From NCBI GenBank assembly GCA_013396655.1, contig WBMV01005967.1, positions 194,706 through 258,705 of the forward strand: DNA of 64,000 nt, written 5' to 3'. The notes beneath the pieces are model-generated. The model saw only the letters and a program-made list of their open reading frames with translations. It was not told where the DNA came from and did not search any database. Shown here one piece after another: positions 40,331-53,600 of the stretch (positions within the stretch are counted from its first letter, which is position 1; every line of letters starts with the position of its first letter). This DNA comes from Campylorhamphus procurvoides. Its lineage: Eukaryota > Chordata > Aves > Passeriformes > Dendrocolaptidae. Made by a program: the position numbers and the translations under genes.

Positions 40331-42247
40331 ACTGCACTTTGTGATCATTTCATTTTCTTACCATGCAATTGTATCCACTCTTGACTTCTCTGCAGTGTAG
40401 ACAACTTCTAGACATTTTTACGTCCATGTGCTGCACCCCTTTTGTGTTGCCACTTTTGTGGCCCCCTGCAGAACTCCACCACAGTTTGTCTTCGCACAGG
40501 ACTTGGATGAACTGACCATAATTTCCTCTTTTCTCTAATCTACAAGGTATCTACATTAAATTAATGACTTTTAGATTTTAATCATCCCTTGCTTTTACGT
40601 TAACACTTGTGTAGTATGAAAGAGACTGCTATTTGAGAGGAAAACTCAGAAGGGTTTCTGGGTTCCTGTTGGTGTGGCAATCTGTGTGGATGGGGTTCCA
40701 GAACACTTTGCAGCACTCTGCCCTTCAGCTGAACATCAAAAAGATGGTGAATTGCATTGGGTCATCATGAAACTGCTGACTTGGGGTGTTTGTGACAAGT
40801 GCTAGTGGTGCTTGATTAATGCACCTTTGTCCTCTGTACTCCATTTGTTTCTGCTCAGTGACATTCCAGCTGTAACAAAAACATATGGCTGTAGTGTGTA
40901 AAAGCACGTCCTTGCAATTTTGTCTGGTTGAGTATCATCTCATCTCTATTGATCCTGTCCTGCAGATGGTTTTCTTTCTGTAAGGTGTCTACCCTCTTTC
41001 TGTAAGGTCTACCCTCTTTCTTTAGACTTCTTAATCTTAGACTGGCATTTGTATGAACTCCAGAAGTACAGAAAAATGTGCTAAGTAATGTATGTTTCAA
41101 AGTTAGAGGAATTTGTTTTGGTAATGTTCCTTTAAACAATGAAAGATCTTCTGTCATTTTGCTTTGGCCTGCCTGTCTGTTTTAGAGTTCCTTTACTAAA
41201 TTATACTTTATCTAATTTTATTATTAATGTATCATGTGATGTTAAACCAGATAGTTTATTGAAGATCAGACTGGTGAGATGCTCAGTGTTTTCTATTCTT
41301 GAAAATCACTTCTCAGCAATGAATTGTGGTTCCTTAGTAAAATAGAATAGAATCACCTGCAACCTGAAAAATGTGCCTTGTTGCATCCTGTTTATCTGAG
41401 TGGTTTTAATAATTGTTTTCTTCAGAATTATTTCAAGTTTTGTTTGGTAGAGAGGTCAGACTCACATTCTTACAGAAGAGGAGACTTAATTAGTGTGATG
41501 GAACTCAGGCAACGAGTGGAGAGGGAGGAAAAGACATGAGTTTTCTCATGATGGTCCATACATGTATGAAAAAACCTGTACTTTGTCTAGATATGATGGC
41601 AATAAATGACCAAGGCTTTTGATTTTGTAATTTCAGATTCTAATGAGCCTAGAACCCTCCCAGAATGGTAGGGGTGTGAATATGCCAGATGAACTGCAAT
41701 TGATCTTAACTACTTGTGATCTGGCTTATGAAAGCAGGCAAAAATAGGTATTATAATAATTCTAAAATAACTTCACATGAAATATTTGTCCTCTTCATAC
41801 TCCCAGTGGCAATCTACTCTGCTTGTTATTTTAAATGAGGCATCTGTTTCTCAAGTAAATTACTGGAATAATTGGACTACAAAATAGCGTTTTTCATAAA
41901 ACAGAAATCTTAAACTTAAGAGTTTAGGTTTGCTAGGTCTTAAATTAGTGCTGGATTTGGTAAATGCTATCTCTTTAAGTGCTTCTGTGCAATGCAGTTT
42001 TTCTGAACAGTGTCTAACTTGCGCAGTGAATGCAGGATTAGGACACAATGAATTGAGTGCTCTCAAAACACTTTTGCCACCGGCTGACTTGTCAAACAGT
42101 GAAGTTTCTGAAGCCTGGTTATGCCACTTGGTTTTGGCAGTGAAGTTACACACCTTTTCTCTTCCCTGACAGATGTGAGAGCAAACACTGTATAGGGAAA
42201 CATAGTAAAACTTACAATGTTCTGCTGCTTGGTAAACCAAGAATGTT

Positions 42248-42279
42248 TTTGACTTTTCAACAGCTGTTGAAAAGTCAAA
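42248..42279. other. Perfect 32-bp palindrome
   Basis: TTTGACTTTTCAACAG at 42248-42263 is followed immediately by its exact reverse complement at 42264-42279, with no spacer. The centre is AACAGCTGTT, which contains an E-box (CAGCTG). The symmetry does not extend outward. Confidence 0.95.
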
Positions 42280-42860
42280 CCTTGCATCTAACCTATTCAA
42301 CATTTTCTTCAGATTTGTCACCTGGAACTGTACAACCAATTGCTTTGTAATAGTTGTTTGAACATGGGGTGCTTACAGGTGTTGAAATTACCCTGTGAAC
42401 CCAGCTGAAGCTCTTCTGTATCTTCTGTATCAACTGAAGATACTGGGAAGTTTTGAGTATCTAAGGTCTTGTTGCAGTAATAAAATTAAACCGATAGGGA
42501 TTTTTTTTTTATTTCTTGCCATTGTTCAAGATGTGATGTCTTTATGACCTCTGGGGAAAGATCTTGAAACTGGGTTTAATGACCAGGATATTTTTTTTTT
42601 GACTTCTAACTTGAAAGAAGCAGTCGCAGCTTCAACTTTCTGTCCTTTTATTAGCTACATGGGATGCATCAGTATTTTGTTGGATGCTTTAAATAATACA
42701 ACAGAATGCTCCACATTTAAAGAAATATAGTTATTTAAAAACAATTTTACTTATATGTTGTAACTGTGTACATTGAGAGAGATATATTCTACTATGGCTT
42801 TGGGTGTTGTCTTATTTAACTGTCTTGATGTAGTTAATTGTCAACAGATAAGTTTTGTGA

Positions 42861-42896
42861 GTAAGAGTTTATAAAGGTAAGTAAGAGTTTATAAAG
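42861..42896. repeat. Short tandem duplication (20-bp period)
   Basis: GTAAGAGTTTATAAAG occurs at 42861-42876 and again at 42881-42896, separated by GTAA. Confidence 0.9.
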
Positions 42897-45800
42897 AAGG
42901 GTGCAAGAATTCAAAATCTGTCCTTTATAAGGAAGGGTGCCTAGCACTGATTCACTCTGGAAAATGAGAGTCACTGACTTTGCACTTCAAGAAGAACTGT
43001 GTGGGCATATCTCATTTACCAGCCCGTTGCCAAAGTGATGAGTATAGTCATGGTTGTGGTCCACATGAAGTGGTAGACTTAAAAAACTAACTTAGGTTAA
43101 AAACTTACAGAAATGGTGTCTCAACTAAAATGCAAGAGCAGGCCTAAGGGGCTATTACTTTATTAAGTTCTGCTGAATATTCTGCTGATTTTACCCTAGG
43201 CAAACCACATTATTTTACCCTCAGCGAATCAGATGAAGACTGAAGGGTGTGAACCTCCTGTGTTCAAACAAAAGTTTTGATTTTTTTTTTACTTTTGTAT
43301 TTCAGTGTGAATAGGATCATGTCCAAATCACACTGTGAGCTATATTTAATGTAAACAAAAGTAATGCTGCCAAAAGTCTTGTATTCAACACAAATCAGAG
43401 ATTAATCAATTTGGCTTCAAAAAATAGATATACCAAGTACCTTTCGAGCAAGCTAAAAGTGAAAGCAGTGATTTTCTATTTGAAATTTAATGATATAGTC
43501 CGCAGAACATGTTATGATTTGCCTGCAGTGAAGAAATTGCATTGGGCATATTCTGTACTTTAAATTGATTCACTTTACTGCATGATCATTTTGGGTTTAT
43601 CTGGTGCTCTGTGGCAGAGTACAGCTGTAACAGAACTGGAGATGCTCTGATATAGACTCCTGACAATAACCATTAATAATGATTTACCTGTAAATTTGTC
43701 ATTTAAACAGAAAATTTTTTACAATCAGTCTTCAGTTTCACAGTATATTCTGCTTTGATTGCAATAATCACTTTCTAGTCTGATTACTGGGGGGCAGCTG
43801 GGACATGTCTGCTGTTTTGGTTCAAAGAAAGGTGATTAAGCTCATGATTCCAGTAGCTCAATTGTGAGCAAATTTTAGGCTGCAGTCTTCAAATCTTATT
43901 TCTAATATTAATCTAAAATCCTTTGCCTTAAAAGTCAACAATAAAATTCATACTAATTTAAATCTGAATGAGTTGTTTTCACATCACAAGTGGATTCTAA
44001 ACAGATTTTTGTTGTCTTTTGGTAATGACCAACTCATTTTTTCCCCGGATTTGAAATATTCTTGTGATTTCACATCTATACTCAGAAAGCTGTTTTAAAA
44101 ACTGTTTTTCTTCTTGCATGAGGTGTGTGAGTGTACTCATAGAGTACAGCACACAACCAGCCCCATTAGCAAAGGACAGCATGCCTGAGGCATTTTATTA
44201 ACTAATCCCTTGAGTCTGATGCTGAAGGTCCTGTGAGGATGCCCTTTCCAGTAGAGCCACTATTTAGACTATGAGCAGGTTAACTGCTTATATCTCTGAA
44301 ACTTTTGCTAATAAACAGAGGTATTCCTTAGTTTTGTACTAAATGTAAAGAAAGAAGGATCTAGTTCTGTAAAATTATGTGTGCGATACTTGTCTATAGA
44401 TCTTTATGCTACGCTTGTCACTGATCTGCCTATAAGATGGGAGTAAAGAAATGAATCCAGTATTACACATGTATATAATTGCTTCATATTTTGCTTCATG
44501 GAGAAGTATTTTAGATGTGCTAGTTAAGCAAAGTGTGTGTATTTTTTGTTTGGAATATTTTTGTTAGCATAGGTAAGCAGCAACAGTATATAACAATATA
44601 ACTCTAATATATATGTATATATATTTCATACATATCATATTATACCATGTATAAAATTTTCAGTTTCTTGCAGTTTCCATATAAAAGAACGAAACCCTTC
44701 TGTAGGAATAGGTTTCAAAAGAAGGTATAGCAGTTATTTGCTTTGTATCCTCATATTAAAAACATCTTTCCCCAACAACCTTGGGATATTAAATATCTAT
44801 TAAAAATAAATAGATTGTAGTAATTTTATTGATGAGTTTACAAGTTAATCATGGCAGGTTGCACACACAGTTTTAGAAAAAGAATCCTGGTTTATCTTTC
44901 AAGATAGATACATAGTACATGGGAAATCTTATTTACCATGAATAATCAAAACTGGTGTATCTGAAATTTTTACAGGTAAAGAAAAAGGTTTTTCAGAGGA
45001 CTGTCTGTGATTTTAGAAGATATAAACTTTCTACACAGATTCAGTATTGGTGGCCAAGTAGTTACTGATTATTGATGGTAGAGCAGTGACCTTGTTCCTT
45101 GTACATGAACATACAAATTCAGTTATCTGGTTTATGTAGTTTTCCTATACCATCTAAAGGCACTTCAAAATGTACTACCCATTTTAGGGATCAAATGAAG
45201 ACTAAGTAGTAAAACAGTAGTGTCCTCATCTGTGATTAACATCAGATTACTACTTGAAAGGTTTAATTACTAAAAGAGAAAAGGAATGGAGATCACAGGG
45301 AAAAAACCCCAAACCTCACTGAAATATGGTTCTCTTAAAACTACACAGAATATTATATGCATTACCTTTTCAGAGGGAGATAGCTGGGTTACCACTGCAG
45401 TTCCATGCTAAAGAACTGGTTCAGAATAATACTGACTTTTTAAATAAATTCTCTGAGGAAATAGCTGTAAATTCAGTCTGAAAAGTTTGTGGAACCTTCC
45501 TGAATGGGTTGTAAGCCCTACTGTAGTTGCTGGTTCTGCTAGTTACCAAGTTTTGAACTCTGTGATGAGTTATTTCACAAAGTTTCATTCAGATCAGTTT
45601 AGTTATTTCCAATAGTAAAACAAGGGAAAAAATCGCTGTCAAAGGAAAAGAAAACCAGACAACTTTAGTCTGAGAAACTCTTGATGCAAAGGCTCGCTAA
45701 TTTCTGTCAGCATTGTCACTGTGCCAGAGATACATTGTCCTCTGTTCTTTTAAAGATATGCCCACAATGAGCCCATTTGAGATGCTGAAATATCTCTCTC

Positions 45801-46651
45801 AGGAGAGGTTTCCTCAGACTTTATCAATGAGGTCCTTTAATGATTCTGTCTCATACCATCCCTATCAGGTCCTGGTGGCCACCAAAATCATCTCTGTAAA
45901 TGGTGTTTCTGGTGCTTGAGTTTGGGCACCAAAACCGAAAACAATTTCGTTGTGTCTGGATCTGTCAAATGTATTTCTTTGTGACCTGTTCCTTAATTCA
46001 GGACTGTGCAGTAATTTCCTGCCTCGCTGCATGTGGGGACAAAGGCAAAACTGGCAGGAGGGAGTGAAGAAGTAGATTGGAGAAGGGTCACAGTAGTGGA
46101 GGGAGGAAAGGTCTGTGATTCAGTGCACAGGTAGTTCAAGCAGCAAGTGGGAACCCATGGGGATGTCCAGCTGAGGGAAACAGCAATGCCTGTGAGAAGG
46201 GAGTATGAGCATGGAAGGTGCTATTAGTTTTGTCTGGAATGAGACAGCATGTGGGAAGAGACAAGAAATTGGGAAGTGGTTAGGGAAAACACACAAAAAA
46301 TCCCTGGCATGATAGGTAGCCCTAATTAAGGAGAACAGGACTGGCAGCCAGGGATGAGCCAGCAACAATGCCAAGGAGAAGACAGTGGTGGCCCTGTGTG
46401 ACTTGTGGGAGGAGGGGAAACAATTGATGGTGACAGTAGCACAGAACATACATAAAAGAGAATGAATTAATTCTTCTCAGGTTGTGTCAATGCTTTAAAC
46501 TTAAATTTTTTTGTGCTGTTATTTGAACTTAACCCTTGCCTTTTGTGTTTATTTATGTGCAGTGGTATAATTCTTAAAAAAAAAATAAAAAAAGACCTGG
46601 CTCAAATTCTGTTTTGAATATGCAGTACTGATATCTGCAGAGGTTCAGGAT

Positions 46652-46697
46652 TTGATTGACAGCTGAATGATTCGGGAATTGATTGACAGCTGAATGA
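46652..46697. repeat. Short tandem duplication (27-bp period)
   Basis: TTGATTGACAGCTGAATGA occurs at 46652-46670 and at 46679-46697. Confidence 0.9.
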
Positions 46698-47073
46698 GGC
46701 AGTCTTGCTGTGAGTGTGGGTGTGGGGGGCCAGGCAGCACTACTGAGAGGGTGAAAGGCAGCGAGGAGCTGTGATGGATACCTCCTTTTCATCCCCCTCT
46801 GCTGCCACAGATCTCTTAGCATCCTTCCTTTCACATGGAGGGGCTTTTATGTTTTTTTTTCAGTCAAGGCTGCTAAAGTTGAATGCAGCCCAGTAGCAGT
46901 AAAATGGTAATATGACCCCATGCAGTGTGTGGCATTGGATAGCATCTCTTCAGGACAGCCAGAAACTCTAGAAGGGGAAAGAGAGAATGCAGGTGTATAG
47001 AGTTCCCCATTAGCAGCCATTACAGCCTGATAATGGATAACTTATCCTGTCCTGATGCAAACATATTAACTGC

Positions 47074-47096
47074 TTTTTTGTTTTGTTTTGTTTTGG
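47074..47096. repeat. (TTTTG)n microsatellite
   Basis: About four TTTTG units in T-rich sequence. Confidence 0.85.
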
Positions 47097-47802
47097 GTGT
47101 TTTTTTTTGGTGTGTGTGACATTTGCTAATGAGAATATCTAGAGAATTATTTTTAGTACAAAAATACTTGCAGTGTATCCCCCATTGCTGTCATGGGGAA
47201 TGTATATTAAACAAAAAATGGAGGTGTTTTTAAAAATGTACCAATCTTTAATTTTTTTTTCACACAAAGTTACAGATGTTTATTATGAGAAATTTAAATA
47301 CAAATTAAGTTTCCAGCAGAATCAAATCAGTTGTCTGGGAAGCACCATGGCAATTGAGTTACCAAAGATATGCAGAAAAAGCATGTACATTTTTTTAGGA
47401 TAATATATGTATGCCTTTGCCTTTTATCTGTCAGCTCTGCAGAAGTTTGTAATTTTGTAGTGTCAGCCAAAATGAAAAATAAAACTCTATCCAATTGGAA
47501 ATAAAACTTTTAAATATTTAAAATGATAAAAGGTTTTGGAAAAGCCTTTTGGGATGTGAAAAATCATCATTATATAGAGTGTAAATGGGCAGTATGTTTC
47601 AATGAAAATATATTCAAGCACAGGTGAACCTTAAATTGCAAATAAGTGCTCTCTTAAAATGCTTTATATTAAGAAGTTGTTGAACGGATGCAGTGCAGAC
47701 ACCATTGAATTTGGTACTGAAATACCTGGTTTGCAGTTGACATGTGGGAAGAAATAGCTTTTCTAAGGAGAGCAATAAATGAAAATACCGTGACATTTTA
47801 TT

Positions 47803-48088
47803 GTCAGGCAGGGGCTCCCTGTGCCCTGATTAAGGAAGCTTCAGAAACACACCACAAGCACCTGGAGAGGCAGAAGAAAAGTACATGCCAATTGTTAACT
47901 CATGCACTTCTCGTGTGCTCTGACAGATTCGTTTTCAATAATTCCCCATGACTATGGAAGACACATCCCTTTGGACCCTTCATAGGGTGTGGTGCTGTGA
48001 GACTGGAGAAAGCCCTTTTCTCTAGGAAGCCCTGGATGGGTCCATGGGTCGAGCAGATCTCCCATGGGGATGTGGTGAAAGAGGAGAG
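47803..48088 (+). repeat. Left arm of a long inverted repeat (unidentified family)
   Basis: Starts at GTCAGGCAGGGGCTCCCTGT. Its reverse complement is found at 50415-50699. Over the first ~222 aligned bases I count about 14 mismatches (roughly 93% identity), including a long identical block around ATAATTCCCCATGACTATGG. Similarity declines inward and fades near 48088. I do not recognise the family. It is not CR1, and neither arm has a recognisable coding ORF. Confidence 0.85.
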
Positions 48089-50414
48089 CTCAGCCCTGGG
48101 CTGCCTGGCAGGGTGGGAAGGGGAAGCCCCACATGCCACCTGCTCTGCAAAAAGTCCCTTTGTGGTCAGCCTGACTGCAGAACCATTCTGTCCTGGGACT
48201 AGGGGAAGCAGGGATCACACTGCCCTGTCCTGGGAACAGCACCCACACAGGGATCTCACGCAGGCTACTTCACCCTGACTTCACCCTCCCACACAGTGCC
48301 ACAGCCAAATACCATCAGCATCAAGAGCAGTGGGGCTCTGCCATTCCTCTCCAAAGGACAGCTCACAAAACCACTCTTGCTCCAAAGACAAGGAACATGT
48401 GGAATCCTGAAAGTGTAGAGACAGTGGCTGTTTCCACCAAGCAAAGCTCAGTGGATCTTGAGCCTCTTTATTCCGGCTGGAACCAGCTTTGGAGGACAGC
48501 TCTGGTTCACTCTTGTCCTAAGCTGCCTTCAGAAGTGCCTTGGCAGAGATTGCTCTACAGAAAGGTCAGCTCTGCATCGTCAGGGGTCAGGGGCAAATCT
48601 ACATCATCTTGCAAAGGGAAAGTTGCAAACGTGCCAAAGGTATGCGTGTTCTGAAAGGCTTGTTTAGTGGAGAGGGCTACTATTTTTATCTTTTATTTTC
48701 CCTTCTCTTCTTTCCCTGAGTCACCCATGCCAGACCCAGGGAGAAAAGGTGACTGTGTACTTTCAAGAAATATATTCCCTATTGGTGTTTTCCACTAATT
48801 TTGCTTCTGAGAAGGTTCCTCTGTTTTTCTTGTAAATTTTTCTTTTGTAATGTCTCTTGACTGATAAGGGAACGGTGTTTTTAACAGAATGAAGTTGTTA
48901 ACAAAACAAAGTCTCATGCTAACACCATTACTTTTGAAGAAGGAAAATATAAGAAATTATTCAAAAATGTTTTTGAACTGAGCTTGGTAGAGATCTCTAA
49001 GGTGTAAATCGACTTGAGGATGATGATTTAAACCTCTGTGTTATGTATGTTGTAGCTCTTATTCTTTAACATGGAGAGTTGGAAAGAAAGACTTAAAGAA
49101 TAAATTGAGAACTTATTTGGGAATTACCATCTTAAGTTGTGACTCCATGACCAGAACTTTGAAAGGATTTTGAGAAAGAAAACGAAAGCTAGAGGGGACA
49201 AAAAAAGATGGAGTGACCCAGGTAAAAGTCAGAGGAAATAATAATTGTCCTAAGGAAAGAAACAAGAGACACCTTGAGGGCAAATATGGTCAGGAGGCTA
49301 ATAGTGTCTCCAGGGTTGAGAGCAAGTGCTAATCAGGACACCAAGTTTGGGCCTTGCTTAGGGAGAGGGAGCAGGAGTGGTTGGTTTGCCTTTTGGTCAG
49401 TCCTGTGGAGCTCTGTACAAACAAGATTTTTCAGGTATGCTCAGTTCTGACAGTACAGCTGTTCCTTCTGCTTGAATGAAATGGCAAAACAAGATGTACA
49501 CTGATCTTTTATCTTTCCCATTCTTCTTGTTCCTAAAAAATCTCCAAATAGTCCAACACAAAAGCCTTCTCATCATTCTGCCAGCTAATAGTTTGAGCCA
49601 ACTTCTTATAACAAGACTGTAATAGTATTAATGCTTTGCTTAACAGCTGAAGTAATAGTAAAATCTCGGAGCAGTTTGACAAACGAAGAATCTCCTGTTT
49701 AATTTTTAAGATTTTCTCTTTCTGAAAGCCTTTTAATGTTCAGCTCTTTACTGACATTTTCCCCTGTCAGTCTTGCACTTAAAGCAGTTCAGTAAAGCCA
49801 GTGATATATTTAAATTATAAATTCTTATGCCCAAAAAGTGCAGTGCATAATGAGCTTAATACATGCCATGAAAATGCATCGAACACCTGATTTAATAGAA
49901 GTGGTTAGATAGATGACCACTGGAAAAGACAGGAATGTTAGAATTGAGGCTTTGGTACTTAGAGGGCCTCCCTTTTGCCCATAGGCTGAAATTAGAAAAT
50001 CTGTCAAAGAGGAGGAATAGAACCAAACATACCATAGCTAGATGACTGAAAGAAAAAAGATTGTACCTATGTATTTGTTCTGCAAATGATATTTTGTAGG
50101 TACATTGACACATCTAATGTGAGAAATATTGCTTTAGTAAATCATAAGCAATAAAGGAAGTAAGACAAAAGAGAAAAAAATAAGGCAGCAGGACTGAAAA
50201 GGGGAAAAAATGGAAATCAAGAATGCCAAAGTAAGCAACATCAAAAATAGACTTTTAAAACTGCAACACATTTATGGGAGGAATGTTTCAGGAAAGACTT
50301 TGAAGAATGGAAAAAACTTTGTAGAAACCATGTTGTGACCTAGAAAATGGGGGATACTTACTTTAACTGGAATGAGTGTGCCAAAAGTAGGTACACCTTC
50401 TTTTCTCTGCCAGG
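48089..50414. other. 2.3-kb spacer between inverted repeat arms
   Basis: The first ~570 bp (48089-48660) are GC-richer than the intron around them and contain ORFs of up to 93 aa that I cannot assign. The rest is AT-rich. No transposase, reverse transcriptase or integrase motif was recognised. Confidence 0.5.
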
Positions 50415-50699
50415 GTAACTCTTTTACCACACACCCACGGGAGCTCTGCTCAACCGTGGATCCACTTGCAGCTGCCTAGATAAAAAGGGCTTTCTCCTGT
50501 CTCACAGCACCACACCCTATGGAGGGTCCAAAGGGATGTGTCTTCCATAGTCATGGGGAATTATTGAAAGCAAATCTGTGAGAGCACATGAGAAGTTCAT
50601 GCATTATCAATTGGCATGTACTTTTCTTCTGCCTCTCCAGGTGCTTGCGGTGTGTTTCTGAAGCATCCCTAATCAGGGCACAGGAAGCCCCTGCCTGAC
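50415..50699 (-). repeat. Right arm of a long inverted repeat (unidentified family)
   Basis: The inverted partner of 47803-48088, ending at CCCTGCCTGAC. On the + strand it contains GATAAAAAGGGC near 50478, which could be read as a TATA-like box of a long terminal repeat. The same position in the other arm reads differently, and no matching primer-binding site or polypurine tract was seen. The flanks next to the two outer ends do not form an obvious target-site duplication. Confidence 0.85.
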
Positions 50700-53600
50700 C
50701 AGAGGGTACACCAAGTCACACAGCTATGAATGAAGAGTATTTTTGACAAGTAGAAAAACAATAGTAACCAACATCGTAGCCATTCCAAATGCTGTATTTT
50801 TAAATTTCACTATTATAGTAACGGTTCCTTTCTTAGAATTATGTAGAATTATTCAAAGTGCCTGAGAATTATGGAAATGTTCATTGGTATTCAGTTCTTC
50901 AGAAGAGCTCTTTTCTGTGAAAACTTGAAATGCATTATTCTTGGTACCTTAACTCGTCTATCATACATTGAATGTAGATGTAAATGAACTGGATAATGTT
51001 CATTTTAGGGAGTAGATCAGTGAATAGATTGTAAAATGAAATTTATGTGGTCAGAATTCCTCTAAACAGAACTAGTCACTGTCATTTTATAAAATATCAT
51101 TCATGGCAAATGAGAGATCTGTTTTAAAGCACTAGTAAATATTAGATTACGTTTCCAAAATTTAGTTGTTTTCCCATTTCCTTACTCTTCTTGCCCTTTG
51201 CTGTCTCAGTTGGACTTTTAGTCTTGCTTAGGTTGTTTCATATAGTGTGTGTCAAGTACAAATTGCATTGCTATACCACGTAAGTACACTTACCCTTATG
51301 TCTCCCCCAAAAAGAAACCCTCTGAACTGAAGTAGTTTCCCATAAGCCAAATATTTTTTAAATATTATTTCTTTAACTTTTTCTATTCTCTGTTTCGGAG
51401 TCAAATAGAGCAGTTGAAATATATCTGTGACAGTGCCCCAAAGTGCACTTCAGCCAGTAACTACAAGGGGAGATGCTTAACTGTCTGGAGTCCATGCTCC
51501 TAGAAATCTATCCCTCTCTTAAGAAGTTGGCCCCTAAGCAGATAAATTTGTGATGGAACCAATAATTGCAAAACCAGAAAAATATGACACACCTTCAGAT
51601 ATTTTTCTAGAATAGCATTTTCTAACTGGAATGCATTAGATTGACCATTGGTGAAAACAAAACTAGTCTACAGATATCTTAATATATAGCACTTAGAATT
51701 CAGTGTCATATATTATATCCAGCAGGCAAATCAGACACCAAGCCCAGTTCTTGGGAGCAGTGATGAGGAGAACTGTGCATGTGTCCATATATTTCCAAGG
51801 AGTTCTAATACAAAAAAAACCTCTCGGAACAGGTTGGCATGTCTGCTGTCAGTGAAAGACAAGGAGAGAGGCAGGGATGGATTAATACAGTGTGGATGGT
51901 TCATTTTAATGCTGTGTGCCTGTGTGCAAATTACATTTGCATTGGTTAAACACTCAGTTCCTGAAAGTATTTAATTCTGCTATATGATTGTGTTGGGGAA
52001 TGCTTGCACATATGAAATAACACTAATGTAAATTCTTCTCTGCTTGGACATGCATTCTGGAAATTAAGGTCAAGCTGTTTTATCTAGGTGAATATTTGTA
52101 CATATTTAGCATTTTTAATTTAAAGATTTTTCTTTGCTTAAACATGTGGTATGTAAATTGGGCTGTTGACTGCCTTGGGGGAAAGGGGTCCTTATTCTGT
52201 GTTGCTAGAAACCACCAAGAACTTTGATTTCAGAGCTTTGTGCCTTGCTGCTTTTGTCGGTGGAATGTGATGAAAAGTGTGGTGTTGTCTAGTCTTTTCT
52301 GAGCTTGAGGTAAAGGGATTGAATTGGCAAAGATCAAATGTGCTTCCCATTTGGAAGGCTTGTTAGCAGCATAACCCACACAACCCTGTCCAGGACAGGG
52401 AGGTGTGGGGAGGTTACACAGGTGTGTCTGAATGCCTCAGCATGGTTGTGTATCATCCCCCATAGCATCCTCCTTGTTTTTCCATACTCTCTTAGAAACT
52501 CCCTCGTTCATATTTAGAAAACTTTTGTTCTTGTTCTGTGTTGCTCTCTCTTTCCAGTATATAAGCAGAATAGCAACTTCAGCGTCAGGTGTGACTCTCT
52601 GATGGGGAAAGGCATCTAAAAAGGTGAAGGTTATGCTCAATCAAAGTTCTAAGCCCTTTTCTGGAAAGAAAGCTCATAAATTCATCTGACTCTTCCTTAG
52701 CTTTTATGGGTTTGTAAGAGGTAGAGTCTGTGGATTGAACAATTTTCAGGAGAAATGTTTCAGGATGGCTTCTTGAACTAAAACAGGCAATGTGTTATTC
52801 TATTCTAAAAAGAGGCTTCACTACCTATAGCACTTTTCCTTCAAAGGAGGGACTACCACCCTATTGAGGCAGACATTTTGTCTTTAAATTCAGTTAACAT
52901 CAGTCATGGTTCTGATTTGGCCTCCACTGCTCTATAGAACATGAGAAAGAAAATTGAAAAATATCTAACTAGAAAACCCTCACTGGAGCTAAAAAGCAAT
53001 GAGCTGTGTGAAAGATAAGAATTCCTGGTGTCTAAATATACAGTAATGTGATTATGTTAAAACATAGTACTGTATGTACTGTTTTAAAAAGAACAATTTC
53101 TATTTGATTCAGAGAAGTGTAATTAAATCAGCCTTCTCCTGAATCTTCTGGCTGTCATTTTCTTTAGCCAGTAGAAACCTGCCTTTCTGGTTCATGAAGC
53201 CACAGTGCTAACATGTAAAGCAAGATGTTATGACTCATTCGAACAATTCTTTGTTCTCTCTTGAAAGCATTGCTGATGATATTTTCAAATGTACTTGGGT
53301 TTACCCCTAAGAATGCAAGCCTTTAGCAAGTCTGAGCTTAATGCAAGGCAGATTATGTAATTTTTGCAATGCCATATGATGAGAATGTAATCCTGTTAAT
53401 GTCTTTGATAGCTTTAGTTTGCAGCTTTGCTGAGTTTTTCTGTAATTTTATCAGAGGAAATAAGATGGCTTTTCTTAGTTTGCAAAACTTTGTACAAAAA
53501 GGTGGTAAAAATGTATTTCGAGATTAAGAAGTAGCCAGTTAGGAATTCATCAGCAAACCTGCTTTTTTGACTCCACTGGAAGAGGCAAATTACTTGCATG

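Larger units (their letters stand above)
42280..47802. other. Intron 1 segment, mostly featureless
   Basis: AT-rich sequence with an A/T-only tract near 44610-44650, a purine-rich stretch at 46040-46450 and the short tandem duplications listed separately. No gene or repeat family recognised. Confidence 0.5.

Noticed and set aside
41860..42339. 159-aa minus-strand ORF
   Set aside because: It runs through the 32-bp palindrome, has no recognisable domain and no splice or promoter context.
50470..50490. TATA-like GATAAAAAGGGC as evidence of an endogenous retrovirus LTR
   Set aside because: No internal retroviral coding sequence, primer-binding site or polypurine tract was seen, and the paired arms are inverted rather than direct.
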